64,000 nt of DNA from Eutreptiella sp. 'Long Island Sound 2002' (GCA_964036045.1 OZ038385.1:27054853-27118852), one strand, 5' to 3'; counted from the stretch's first letter, positions 45,261-54,905 are shown. The notes: generated by a model not told the origin, from the sequence alone. Translations and numbers: made by a program.

Positions 45261-47214
45261 GGATGACCAGAGTGCCTTGGTGTCCTCTGACTCTGATCCC
45301 GACCCTCAAGCCTACCGTGGACTCGGACCCTGATGATGAATTTGGAGCAACATGCTGGGACCACAGTGGGCTCGAACACATGCCTTCCATCGCCAATCCA
45401 TTCGCCACCTCATTTCCCTGCACGTTGACATGAGCTGGGACATGCTCCCACCTGACTTCTCTTCCCGGCGTCGCCATTTCCTGGAGCAGCATTTCCCAGA
45501 CTGGGACGTGGACCTGCAGCTTTCCAGACGTGGTTGTCCATCCCTTTGACTTCCAGTGTTGGGCCCTGCCAGTCACTCCCAGCTGCAGGTATTGCGAGTC
45601 GGTGAGGATTGCCAGTTTTGGCACCCAGAACCCCTGTAAGGCTTCTACGGCTGCCCAAAGTTCTGCTCCATTATTTGTTTGCCTGTGACGTGTTGGTACG
45701 TAGCCGCAGAAGCGTACCTCTGGTCCTTGATCATCTTCCGCCGCGAACACGCCAAAGCCCCCGGCCCTGCGCATGTCCTTGGGGCCCAGTCTTTTTGACG
45801 ATCCGTCCGTGTACACTATCCTGTAGCCCTTCGCCACCAGATCTGCAATCAGATCTTGCACTCCTTGTAGCACTCCCGGGCCTGCCTGCCTCGGGCGCTT
45901 CGGGCGTGATTCCGTTTCCCTTTGCCAACTGTGATTGTTGGCTGATCTCTCTTGAGTGAAGCACTCCGTGTGTGTTTGCCACCATGCATTCAATCCCCCA
46001 TGAACTTGTACTTCCCCTTGTCGCGGCTGCACTCCGGTATCTCGAAGTTGCTCCAATGACTTTTGAAAGCCTCTCCACTGTTCCCTGCGCTCTCCTGTGT
46101 AAAATCCCACCCACCCACACAGCTCCCTTAGCCATGTTGTCAGGTATGACGTGAACACCGGTGACGCTCCTGCTTTGACTTCGCATCGGCACCGCCAGTG
46201 GGCACTTCTTGCTGACCACATTGCCCAGCCTTGGTTCCTGTTCAGTAACCATTCCTGGTTGTCGGACTCCATCATGTCTCGAACTGTCGATGTCCCGTTA
46301 TTAGTTTCCACCTGGCCATAGTAGTGCTGTATAACCGCCGCCGCCGCTTTGAACATGGGGCATTCGACCATCGCGTGCTTAACCGTCTCCTTTTGTGAGC
46401 ACACCGGGCACTTGTCAGTGCCTGACCTCTTGTAGACTCTTGCATGTACAGTCAGTTTGTGCCACAGCGCCTTTTGCACAAAGTCCCGAACCCTCGGCGG
46501 TAGCTGTGCCTGTGCCAACTGTTCCCATACCTCCGCTGTTTGCGGGTCGCGGACCCCTGGCTGAGAGGCGTAAAACTGAAGCAGCCATGCCCTGGTCCAG
46601 TTTTGGGCGTGGACTGCGGGGGTATCAAACCCCCCTTGTGACGGGACTTTGTTGAGGAGTCGTCCGCCATGATTGTAGACCCCTTTCCATGTCCGAGGCA
46701 GTGCATTGAACAATCTTGCGTCCTCCAAGGATTGGAATTGACCCCACGTCAGCACCCCCTGCCGGATCATTTTCGTGTTGTAGTAGGAGCAATTGAACTC
46801 ATTTCGGAAGTACACAGAGTGCCACAATGGCAGGCGGTCCCGGTTTGCCGGGGGGGCCACCTGCGGGGCTACTCGCTGGATATTGGAGTGTGCCTTTGCC
46901 GACCATCCCAAGAACGTTAGATCAGCCGTTCGGACCATGCCCAGTTGAATATATGGAAGGTTGTCCTTGGATGGTGTGAACCCGATGGTTGTTGCCCATG
47001 CATAGAAGGTTTCCACTGCCTTGTCGGGAAATTTGTGAGGCTCTCCCAAAAGGCTGACGAACGGAGCCGCTGCCTGGTGCATAAGAAACAGCTCTGGCTC
47101 TGGCAGTGCCAGTCCCCCTTGCGTTCTTGGTCGTGATAGGATTGGCAGGGTGATTCCCCAGCTGTTGGTACCCATAGTCATGTGGTACACCAACTTCAGT
47201 TGTCTGATCACCAA
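45235..47214 (-). pseudogene. LINE L1 polyprotein, C-terminal half: RT connection, zinc motif, RNase H
   Basis: Residues 15-60 match the segment after the RT palm of many LINEs (NSWGITLPILSRPRTQGGL). CPVC..KETVKHAMVEC at 269-285 is a zf-RVT-type zinc motif. 466-610 is an RNase H domain: YTDGSS (Asp470), NNGAELWAAVEAL (Glu518), LTDSQYL (Asp539), and HVNVQGNEVANG, where the last catalytic position is Asn605 instead of Asp. The frame is continuous with the RT ORF upstream except for a TAG at 47242-47244. Domain order RT - zinc - RNase H is that of plant and algal LINEs with an RNase H. Confidence 0.85.
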
Positions 47215-47241
47215 GACTGGGGCGTAGTATGCCTTGGATAC

Positions 47242-48945
47242 CTAGGCCACGACCGGCAGGATCCATGATGTCAGCATGAATGCACGTTCGTCCATTGACA
47301 GTTGCAGCGTGGATACCACTCTTGCGCGACGGAAGGCCTCTTGCAGTGCTGGTGCGAAAGCCTGCACTATCGTCAGCCCCCATCCTTGGTCATCCTGTTG
47401 GTGCGGAATATTCCCCAAGCGTACACCCAGATACTTGACAAAATTTTTGACGTCCACTCCAATGTCCCGAAAGCACCTCGCCCACTCCATTCCCCCACAG
47501 TTGCGAACTATCGCTGCCGTTTTGCTCAGGTTGACCTTCAGCCCCGAAAACTGTCCAAAACGAGACACCACTTCCCATACCCTCTTCAGCAGTTGTGGGT
47601 TGGCTCGTCCATCCAAGAAGATGATGAGGTCGTCTGCATACATCATGACAGTCAGCCCTGGACCCAGGTCTTGTAGTGGGAAAATCACAAAGGATGCCAC
47701 CAGGGAGAACAGCGCCGGGGAGAGTGGATCCCCCTGGCGCGTGCCTGCCCTCGGGTGGTGGTAGACACCTGGGACATATCCTTTTCCAACCGAGTATAGA
47801 TACGGTGCACGTAAAAGATGTAGTATCAGACGGATGTACAGGAATGGTATGCACATTAGACCCAGTGCCGCCGACACCATCTCGTGAGACATCGTGGGGA
47901 AAGCATTTCTGAAATCTACTGATAACGCCGCTCCTTCACGTAAGCCATCCCAGAGTGCCCGTGACCCGTAGACATGCTGGAGTATACTTCTGTGGCGAAG
48001 GAAACCTGTTTGCTGTGACGGGATGCAGTGAAGAAGTACATCCTCTAACTGGATCAGGAGAATGTTGGTGAGCCACTTCTGCCTTGTAGTTTGCAGTGCA
48101 ATTGGTCGGAGCGAGTCTGGTGTCTGCATTGCCTTAGTCTTGGGGATCATTGTCACCACTCCCGAGGTCCATGTCTCCGGCATTTTGCCCACGTCGAGGA
48201 AGCGTTTCAGTGATTCATACATTTGTGGTTCGAAGATGCCCGAGAACCTCTTGAAGAATTTTGCCGAGAAACCATCCAATCTAGGGGAGCTGTTGCTGTT
48301 CAGCCTCTTAAGGCCTTCATGGACTATGTCCAGGGATAGTTGCTTGAAAAGGAGTCGACCTGCCTTGCGCAACCGCTGCTCCACTCCTAACGACTTCAGA
48401 TAGGCCACACATTCTTCTTCCGTGGATCCCGTTGGGGTGGACACTTTATCCCAATGGTCCACCAGCTCTTTTGCCACCGCCTTTGCTCCCCGTATTGCCG
48501 AGCCTGTCCTGGATACCAGCTGCTGAAGTTTCTTTCGCTCTTGCAGCTCCCGCATTAACCGATACAATTCGTTTCTTTGCGTTCTCAGATCCCCTGAAGT
48601 TTCCCCCGTCGTGATCACCCCCTTGAGCTTGGAGAGTGTTTCCATGCCCGTTCTGTCACGATGTGCCTTTTCATACACCCCCACCAGGAGGGTGTAGGCT
48701 GTTGCTGCATCTGTCGCTGCAATCCCCAGTGATGAAAGAAATTGGTAGACCGCTGGTGTGACAGAGTCTCTTGTGGAGCCACGCAGGAACCGAAGGGCTT
48801 GTAGCTCAACCGATTGCTTTTTGTTTTTATGTTCCCTTTGATGGCTGGCCGCCTTCTTTTTAAAGAGGGGGGGGGGGGCATTCAGGAGGCTGAGTTCACG
48901 TGACCCCGGCGAAAAGAGAACAGGGCCCCCTCTAGTGCTGTGCAT
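47242..48945 (-). pseudogene. LINE L1 polyprotein, reverse transcriptase half
   Basis: The 567-residue frame carries a complete RT palm: PETWTSGVVTMIPK, RPIALQTTRQKWLTNIL, Asp344 in LSVDFRNAFP, GTRQGDPLSPALFSLV, MMYADDLIIF at 434-443 and GLKVNLSKT. The N-terminal 200 residues are Lys/Glu-rich helices. No endonuclease domain lies upstream. The frame closes at 49033, and the YR element begins at 49094. The frame ends at a TAG (47242-47244), after which the same phase continues into the RNase H half. With ORFs downstream, L1 spans about 4.8 kb. The missing endonuclease and the stops indicate a dead, 5'-truncated copy. Confidence 0.87.
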
Positions 48946-49093
48946 TGCCTCCGGCAGGGAGTGAACGTACTTGTTTGGCGTGATAGGCAGGCAAGATACC
49001 GCTATGCTATTGTCAAGACATCAAAGAATGGTTGTCAAAACCACCACAGTTCAGCAGTCGAATTTGCTTCCCTGTTTGACAAAATAATAGTGG

Positions 49094-49198
49094 GGTTTTG
49101 TGATTGCTTCCCTCACCTGCCCTGCACGTCAGTCAATTCGCATTTTGTCTCGTACTGTCAAACATCTCCGGACAGTCCATGTACAGCTCTTCCCATGC
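49094..49198 (-). repeat. Split direct repeat B2 of the YR element
   Basis: 105 bp, matched by B1. It begins GGTTTTGTGATTGCTTCCC on the plus strand and ends CTCTTCCCATGC. The last ~30 bp are repeated again in tandem at 49200-49230. Confidence 0.88.
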
Positions 49199-49305
49199 CC
49201 CGGACAGTCCATGTACAGCTCTTCCCATGCTGTACAGATGGGCTGCACTGCCGTATGGTGGCGGCTAAAAGTAGACACCTGACCCGCTCCAATGGGTGGG
49301 TGGGT

Positions 49306-49366
49306 GGGCCAAGAAAAACAGTAAGCACTATGAACAAAACGTATGTTTTTGGCAAAACATCGGTTT
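49306..49366 (-). repeat. Split direct repeat A2 of the YR element
   Basis: 61 bp containing AACAGTAAGCACTATGAAC, matching A1 and overlapping B1 by five bases (GGTTT). Confidence 0.9.
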
Positions 49367-49466
49367 TGTGATTGCTTCCCTCACCTGCCCTGCACGTCAG
49401 TCAATTCGCATTCTGTCTCGTACTGTCAAACATCTCCGGACAGTCCATGTACAGCTCTTCCCATGC
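49362..49466 (-). repeat. Split direct repeat B1 of the YR element
   Basis: Matches B2 base for base except at one site (CATTCTG here, CATTTTG in B2). Confidence 0.88.
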
Positions 49467-49594
49467 AACCATCACCTCGCTCCCTGCAGTACACTGGTGG
49501 TGGGTAGCGTGGTTCATCTGGCATTTCAGGCTGCCATGTGCCTCTGTCTGTGGAAAGTGCCTGACATAGGATAGGTCTGTCACCCCCCCCCCCC

Positions 49595-51361
49595 CTAGCT
49601 TCTGTAAGAAGTCTGTCCCATAACAGAGCAGGGTGCGTACAGAACAGTGCGCAGGGCCAGCTCGCATGCCCTGGCCTCCACAGTCGCCCGGAAGGCTGAT
49701 CCCCAGTTAAAAATTCTGGAGATGGCGTCTGCCGGGTTCCATTTGGACGGTACATAGCTTAATTTAAGCACGATCCCTGACCAGCGTAGCGTTTGCTGTA
49801 TCCTCCTTACCGTCGTGGCCCGATCTCGGTGGTGAATCTTTGTCTTCCTCTTGAGCGCCGCCCATATGGCCGCGAGGTTGTCCGCCCCCAGATGCACCTG
49901 CTGCCGTCTCCTGTACGCCGCCATCTTGACCGCTCGCTCCACTGCCTGCAGCTCTGCCGCCTGCTGGTTCCGCACTGTCTTGGGGCACTCCCATACTCGC
50001 GCTCCTGCCTCCTGAGACCACAAACCGACCAGGTACGTGTTCCCGTATTCTGCTGCATCCACATACATGTCGATGTCGTCTGCTGCTGTCGTTCTTCGTG
50101 CCGTCCAGGGCCCCATCACGGACGCCAGCGCCTCCGCCAGTCCCCTCCGCACCTTCGGCGGTGTGTACTTCGCATTCTGGGGCCCCCACATCATCCATGC
50201 CATGGCCCCACTCGTGTGTGGCCCTGTTTCTCGGGCTGGTCTGTCTGCCCACGCCAGTTTTCCCAGCATGCGTCTCATGTCCTTCTGGCTGTAACCCCTG
50301 GTCGCCAGCTTCAGCCACAAGGCCACCATGCCGGCAATGTACGGCGCTGAAGACTGGATCGTCCAACGCCTGCCATCCAGGCTCTTCCCCATCCACTCGA
50401 TTGTGTTCGTGGGCTCCAACTGGGACTTGGGGCTGCATATCCAGCCGTCACGCTCCAGCAGCTCCCGTAGTTGCAATCCTGCTGCCCCTACCTCCGTCTT
50501 GTCATACCCATACACCAGCACGTCGTCGACGTATTGTATCGGTCGTATCCCCGGCATGTGGAACTTCTCCAGCGTCATTCTCAGCAGTTCTGTGGCCATC
50601 AAGGGACTGTGTGTCCACCCGAACGGCAGGCTGTGGAAACCCCACACCCTGCCCTGCACCCCGATTCTTATCGTGCCCCTCTCCTGCTCCGGCATCCAGC
50701 AGGACCAGAACATGTTCGCCACGTCTAATTTGCAAAACCATATGGCTTGACCCTTGCCCGCCGCCTCTCGGAACGTGTCCCCCAGTTCCTCAAGTGTGGG
50801 CAGTTGCAGTCGTGTATTTGGCCTCTGGCATCGCTTGTTCAACGGGACCATGTTGATGATTAATGACCCCTTCTCCTGGGACTTCGGTTTGGTGAATGCC
50901 TTGGCATTCGGCAGCCTCCCGTCAGTGATCTCGTCCAGCATGCCGTCCTCGTGTATGCGCTGGACCATCGCTGCCAAGGCCGGGTCCCGGCTCGCCTTCT
51001 GGACCGCTGCGTTCTCATGAGCCTCTCTCCAATTGCACGGCCTGTGCCGTTGCCACATCTCCTCAGGGATGTCCACTCTGCCAGCTACTCCAAGGCCTCT
51101 GCTCGCCGTCTCCACCGACACTTGGCCCCGACTCTGGTCGCCATCCTTGTTGCCCTTGGGGCTGACATCCCCTGTCGGCGATACGTCCCATGGCTCCGTC
51201 TCTTCGTCCCGGAGTGCCTGCAGCACCGATGTGAAATTCTGTTCCGCCTCCTCCTGCTGTGGGCCCGTCCCGGCTCTTTGACCCACCCTGACTGCCAGAT
51301 CTCGTAACAGCCCACTGATCGTCCCCGGTCTGCCCCACTGCCGCGCCATACGCTCCGCCAC
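49595..51361 (-). CDS. YR retrotransposon reverse transcriptase / RNase H ORF
   Basis: 588 residues. The palm shows KLDVANMFW (Asp213), FHSLPFGWTHSPL (244-253) and YVDD at 277-280. RNase H follows with YVDAAEYG (Asp435), QAAELQAVE (Glu470), LGADNLAA (Asp494) and KWNPADAIS (Asp545), all catalytic acids present. A GYSQKDMRRMLGKLAW segment (356-371) links them. The ORF overlaps the end of the YR ORF by about 300 bp in another frame, so it may be expressed by frameshift, reinitiation or a spliced message. The start shown is the first of the open frame; the true N-terminus may be later, before DIPEEMW (98-104). It looks intact. Confidence 0.88.
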   Translation of the reverse strand: MAERMARQWGRPGTISGLLRDLAVRVGQRAGTGPQQEEAEQNFTSVLQALRDEETEPWDVSPTGDVSPKGNKDGDQSRGQVSVETASRGLGVAGRVDIPEEMWQRHRPCNWREAHENAAVQKASRDPALAAMVQRIHEDGMLDEITDGRLPNAKAFTKPKSQEKGSLIINMVPLNKRCQRPNTRLQLPTLEELGDTFREAAGKGQAIWFCKLDVANMFWSCWMPEQERGTIRIGVQGRVWGFHSLPFGWTHSPLMATELLRMTLEKFHMPGIRPIQYVDDVLVYGYDKTEVGAAGLQLRELLERDGWICSPKSQLEPTNTIEWMGKSLDGRRWTIQSSAPYIAGMVALWLKLATRGYSQKDMRRMLGKLAWADRPARETGPHTSGAMAWMMWGPQNAKYTPPKVRRGLAEALASVMGPWTARRTTAADDIDMYVDAAEYGNTYLVGLWSQEAGARVWECPKTVRNQQAAELQAVERAVKMAAYRRRQQVHLGADNLAAIWAALKRKTKIHHRDRATTVRRIQQTLRWSGIVLKLSYVPSKWNPADAISRIFNWGSAFRATVEARACELALRTVLYAPCSVMGQTSYRS

Positions 51362-53318
51362 TTCCTCCGTCAGCTGCTACATTTCCACCCCCATCTCGTC
51401 CTTGTTCCTCTCGTTCGCATTGCAGAGGCATAGGCTTCCACAGCTGGAATCTTTGGCCCCTCTGAGGCGCCGTGACCAGGTATCCCCAGTGTGGGGCCCC
51501 GTCTGCTTCAGTCCCGTCGGGCATCGCCACCAGCTGCTGGTCTCCCGCGCAAGTCTCTCCGCGTCCCCGCTTTGCCCCACGTTGCTCCTCCTCACCGAAC
51601 TCACGTGTTGTTCTTTTCCCCAATACTCTCCTCCTGGCTTGATGTAATCTCCATCGGGACTCAGAGCAATCAGTAGAGCATGTCGGCGTACCTGGGCTTG
51701 ACTCGTCTCTGTCCCCTGCGCTGCTGCCTTCGGAGCCAACGTCGTCCCCAGACTCTTCCGCGCTGGCTTCCATTTCTTGGCATGGCTCAGCCTCCATGTG
51801 CGCTTCGTCTGCATCCCCGCATCGTCTGTCCTCTCCTGCCCGGTCCTCGTTTGATGCCTGATCGCCTGCATCCCGTTCATGCCTGTCCGCGTCCGCCCCA
51901 CTTGCCACCGCCCCCTCCGGATCTGTGACGGCTTCCGCTGCGCCCGCTCCACCACTGTCCCCGTCGGCGTCCATCTTCGTTTCGCCGTCCTCCAACTCGT
52001 CCACGTCGATGATCTCGACGGGTCTCGCACCGTGTCCTGCCGTTCCTTCGTCCGTCCGTGGTCCACCTTCATGCTCAGGTCCTGTACCAGGCACAAGTTC
52101 GGCGTCTCGTCCCATTTCCTTTTGTGCGGCGTCCTGCATGCTCCTGTTCTCCGCTTCTCTTCGGGGTTCTTCGTGATCTGGATTGTCCTGGTCGCACTCC
52201 CCATCCTGATCGTCCAGGTCCTCGTCGTCGTCGGACTCGCTGTCCACCTCCTGAGGAGTGGCGGGGCGGGCAAACGTGTGGACCGTAGGGGGGGTCTGGT
52301 TCCGTTTTCTCCCAAGATCCCATGCGAATGCATCCCTATGCCAGAGCTCCTTGACCGGCATCCAAGTCCACTCACAGTCGCGCGTGAAGTGCCCTGATTC
52401 ACCCACTGGTGATGGAAGGAGGACCCTGGATGGCATCTTCCATGACGGTGGGTGCGCTGCGTATCGTGCTGCTTGCCTTGGTGTCCGCCAGCGGGCCCAT
52501 AGTGCCAAGGCCTGCAGGGATCCTCCCAGCGCCCTGAAGCATGCAGCCCCCATGCGTTTCCACGGGTGCCATCCCGAGAGGCCGCACTCCGTACCTGTGA
52601 ACAGTTCAGTCTGTAACTTCCGTAGGGCATCGGGTCCTCCCGGGATGAATATGTTCTCGTCGTGCTGGTGAGGCCGCCTGTGCGTGTAGAGCCAATGGCG
52701 CCACCGTTCCCAAAACGGTGGTATGGGCTGGGCACACATCTCCTTGGCCACTTTGTAGTCGAAGAACACCAACCAACCCTTGTGTGCCAACCAGCCCCAT
52801 CGTATTTGTGCGACGTGTGAAATCCTGAGGCAGATGGTGAATGCCATCCCGACGGCAAAGAACACCCTTGCCCAGGCCCAGTGCACCCTCCTCTCTGCCA
52901 ACGTTTGAAAGTCGGCCACTGTCGCCCATACTCGAGGCCTGTCTTCCGCCTTGGCCATCTTGCCGATTGCTCTGAGTTGTAGCCTGTGTAGGTCTGTGAC
53001 GGTAGCCCGTATGAGTTTGAGTTTCTCCAGCATCCGTATCCCCGCCACCAAGTTGTTTGCCGCCGAGTAGCCCCGCTTTCGTAGTGCCAGTTCTGCGAAC
53101 CGCCGTTGAATCGCCACCGCCAGTGGTTCATCGGTGCCGCACCCTCGCAATGCCATCCGTACCTGTTGCATATACGTCGCTGATGAGCTGGCCTCCACTC
53201 CTCGGATCGCCATCGCCGTACCCACTGTTCCCCATTCCTCTGTCCTGGCGTGCATGACGGCATCGTGGGCCTGCCAGGTCTCGGCCACCGTGGCTCCCAT
53301 GTCCGGCCCCAGTGCCAC
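51063..53318 (-). CDS. YR retrotransposon tyrosine recombinase with long acidic C-terminal extension
   Basis: 751 residues. The first 290 form the recombinase. A core-binding region lies at about 40-140. Catalytic Arg165 is in ICLRISHVAQIRW; HPWKRMGAAC at 251-260 is the H-x-x-R/K box; ARWRTPRQAARYAAH holds the nucleophile Tyr286. From about residue 345 the protein becomes highly acidic and Gly/Ala-rich (SESDDDEDLDDQDGE and later stretches) with no domain I recognise, and its last 100 codons overlap the RT ORF. The enzyme would integrate a circular cDNA. It lies between gag and RT; in DIRS1-type elements the recombinase is downstream of or overlaps RT. Confidence 0.83.
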   Translation of the reverse strand: MALGPDMGATVAETWQAHDAVMHARTEEWGTVGTAMAIRGVEASSSATYMQQVRMALRGCGTDEPLAVAIQRRFAELALRKRGYSAANNLVAGIRMLEKLKLIRATVTDLHRLQLRAIGKMAKAEDRPRVWATVADFQTLAERRVHWAWARVFFAVGMAFTICLRISHVAQIRWGWLAHKGWLVFFDYKVAKEMCAQPIPPFWERWRHWLYTHRRPHQHDENIFIPGGPDALRKLQTELFTGTECGLSGWHPWKRMGAACFRALGGSLQALALWARWRTPRQAARYAAHPPSWKMPSRVLLPSPVGESGHFTRDCEWTWMPVKELWHRDAFAWDLGRKRNQTPPTVHTFARPATPQEVDSESDDDEDLDDQDGECDQDNPDHEEPRREAENRSMQDAAQKEMGRDAELVPGTGPEHEGGPRTDEGTAGHGARPVEIIDVDELEDGETKMDADGDSGGAGAAEAVTDPEGAVASGADADRHERDAGDQASNEDRAGEDRRCGDADEAHMEAEPCQEMEASAEESGDDVGSEGSSAGDRDESSPGTPTCSTDCSESRWRLHQARRRVLGKRTTREFGEEEQRGAKRGRGETCAGDQQLVAMPDGTEADGAPHWGYLVTAPQRGQRFQLWKPMPLQCEREEQGRDGGGNVAADGGSGGAYGAAVGQTGDDQWAVTRSGSQGGSKSRDGPTAGGGGTEFHIGAAGTPGRRDGAMGRIADRGCQPQGQQGWRPESGPSVGGDGEQRPWSSWQSGHP

Positions 53319-53351
53319 CTTCGACCCGGCCCCGACTCCGTTGAGCTCTTG

Positions 53352-54536
53352 TCATTGCTGTTGTCCTGGGTCTAGGGCCCGCGATTGCAGCAAGTCCTGT
53401 ACCATGCGGAGAACTGCATCATCCGAGCCCTCCCGTTGTCCGCCCGCCACCCCCGCCTGTCCGACCGGTGTCGCTGGCTGTGGCAACAGGGACACCCTCC
53501 CCTGTGCCCCACACGGGAACATCTCCCAGTGGAGCTGCCCACAGCGCCTGCAGTTGGCGGGGGGTGGGCCATTCAGGTCGAAGGTCCACCCCTTGTTACT
53601 GGTCATCACAGTCTGGTCCCCCACCTGCGATATTTTGGCCTGGACGTGCGGCTGGTTCAGGGTGCCTGTCAGTGCTGCCTTCGGGCAATTTCTGGCCCAG
53701 TGCCCAATCTGGCCGCAGACAAAACACTGACCCCCTCCCACCGGGGTCCCCATGATCTGCTGTCCTCCTGGAGTGTTGATCGCTCTGCCCAGCGGCGCCC
53801 CCGGCGCCGTGTGTGTTCCTGGATTTCCTGCACCTTGCACTTGTTGCGGTATTGGCATGTGGGAATTGCGTCCCTGCCTTTTGTTTCTCAATTCCTCATG
53901 CACGACCTTCCATATCGTTGTTGACAGTTCATGGGCGTCCCACTGTGGGTCTTTCTTGGAGTACGTCATCAGTCCAACCGCCAGGGTCTGCATCCATTGG
54001 TATGGCAGTGTTTCTGCCAGCATCCGCTCTAGTTCTTGTTTCGTCAGCCTTGGTATAGCCGCCGCTCTGAGTCTTTCATTCTCCAGTTTCGTTGCCGCCA
54101 GGAGTTGCACCAGCTCTGCCACTTCATGCGACGCCAAACCGCCGACCGCCGGTGATGGTGGTCTTGTGATCTCTGTTCCCGCATTGCCTTGCCCCGTCCC
54201 CTGAGTCTCATCATGGACAAACCTTTTATTCACGTAGTCAGGCGCCAGGCCCTTCCGGATCGCATAGCAGCGCAGCGCTGTGAGGAAGGTGTTCTTGTCC
54301 AGGTGGCTGACACCAATCTGCCCCGCGAACTCGGACACCACATCTGCACCCACCTGCAGGTCCACTATTCTCTCCTGCTCCTCAATCAACCATTCGCCGC
54401 TCCTCTCCTGGTACTCCTGTTGACCCTGGATTGTCTCGAGCGGCCCGAGCACCCACATCCTGAACTTGGCCAGCCCCGGGTCGGGTCCTGAATTGTCCAC
54501 CACCGGGTTCTTGTCTTGTTCCATAGTCTCAGACAT
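53352..54536 (-). CDS. YR retrotransposon Gag with two zinc knuckles
   Basis: 394 residues starting at an ATG 36 bp inside repeat A1. The N-terminal 220 residues are helical and likely mediate assembly (coiled-coil-like ELVQLLAATKLENERLRAA at 141-159). A Gly/Pro/Gln-rich linker precedes CFVCGQIGHWARNC (271-284), a canonical C-x2-C-x4-H-x4-C knuckle. CRRCGQLHWEMFPC (329-342) is a second, atypical C-x2-C-x3-H-x5-C knuckle. It binds element RNA in the cytoplasmic particle by family analogy. The ORF ends 34 bp before the next ORF begins. Confidence 0.85.
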   Translation of the reverse strand: MSETMEQDKNPVVDNSGPDPGLAKFRMWVLGPLETIQGQQEYQERSGEWLIEEQERIVDLQVGADVVSEFAGQIGVSHLDKNTFLTALRCYAIRKGLAPDYVNKRFVHDETQGTGQGNAGTEITRPPSPAVGGLASHEVAELVQLLAATKLENERLRAAAIPRLTKQELERMLAETLPYQWMQTLAVGLMTYSKKDPQWDAHELSTTIWKVVHEELRNKRQGRNSHMPIPQQVQGAGNPGTHTAPGAPLGRAINTPGGQQIMGTPVGGGQCFVCGQIGHWARNCPKAALTGTLNQPHVQAKISQVGDQTVMTSNKGWTFDLNGPPPANCRRCGQLHWEMFPCGAQGRVSLLPQPATPVGQAGVAGGQREGSDDAVLRMVQDLLQSRALDPGQQQ

Positions 54537-54571
54537 TTATGTGTTCACCCAATGGAAGCGCACCCGGGCGG

Positions 54572-54632
54572 GGGCCAAGAAAAACAGTAAGCACTATGAA
54601 CAAAACGTATGTTTTTGGCAAAACATCGGTTT
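54572..54632 (-). repeat. Split direct repeat A1 of the YR element
   Basis: Outer 5' repeat of the element, 61 bp, matching A2 at 49306-49366. Confidence 0.9.
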
Positions 54633-54828
54633 ACTGGGGTTTAAGGAGTTGGATAACGATGGGGATGGGGTGCGCGCTACTGCTGGTCTTGGGCTACATC
54701 TTCAGGGTCGATCGAACTTGGTCTCTAGTTCAAAGACAGCGAGGTATGTTTCAGCTATGCTGATCAACCATACTACCAGAGCATAAAACATTTGTTGATT
54801 GGCAAGCGGAGGCTATGATGCGATATGA

Positions 54829-54905
54829 AGGCAGACGAGCCAGGATTCGAACTAGGGTCCCCAACCTGTAGCCCAAGGGTTGAGGCCACTCTACTATGAC
54901 AATCC
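54829..54905 (-). pseudogene. tRNA-like sequence with A and B boxes
   Basis: The minus strand reads TAGTAGAGTGG (A-box pattern TRGYNNARNGG), an 8 bp stem CCTCAACC/GGTTGGGG, then AGTTCGAATCC (B box) at tRNA-like spacing. The T-stem (CCTAG against CCTGG) pairs poorly and the central loop is 11 nt, so a working tRNA is unlikely; a tRNA pseudogene or SINE head is more probable. Confidence 0.45.

Larger units (their letters stand above)
49094..54632 (-). mobile_element. Complete PAT/Kangaroo-like tyrosine-recombinase retrotransposon
   Basis: On the minus strand the order is A1 (54632-54572), gag, YR, RT/RNase H, B1 (49466-49362), A2 (49366-49306), B2 (49198-49094). A and B are split direct repeats: A1 and A2 are 61 bp with no difference that I can see, and B1 and B2 are 105 bp with one mismatch (49144). 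This is the terminal layout of PAT-type DIRS-order elements, which integrate as circles by a tyrosine recombinase and make no target duplication. All three large ORFs are open. The 5.5 kb length fits the group. Low repeat divergence suggests recent insertion. Confidence 0.88.

Noticed and set aside
50098-50856. 252-codon plus ORF opposite the RT
   Set aside because: Pro/Ser/Cys-rich shadow of the RT/RNase H ORF.
51377-53263. 628-codon minus ORF overlapping the recombinase
   Set aside because: Same strand, wrong frame; Trp/Ser/Arg-rich with none of the recombinase motifs.
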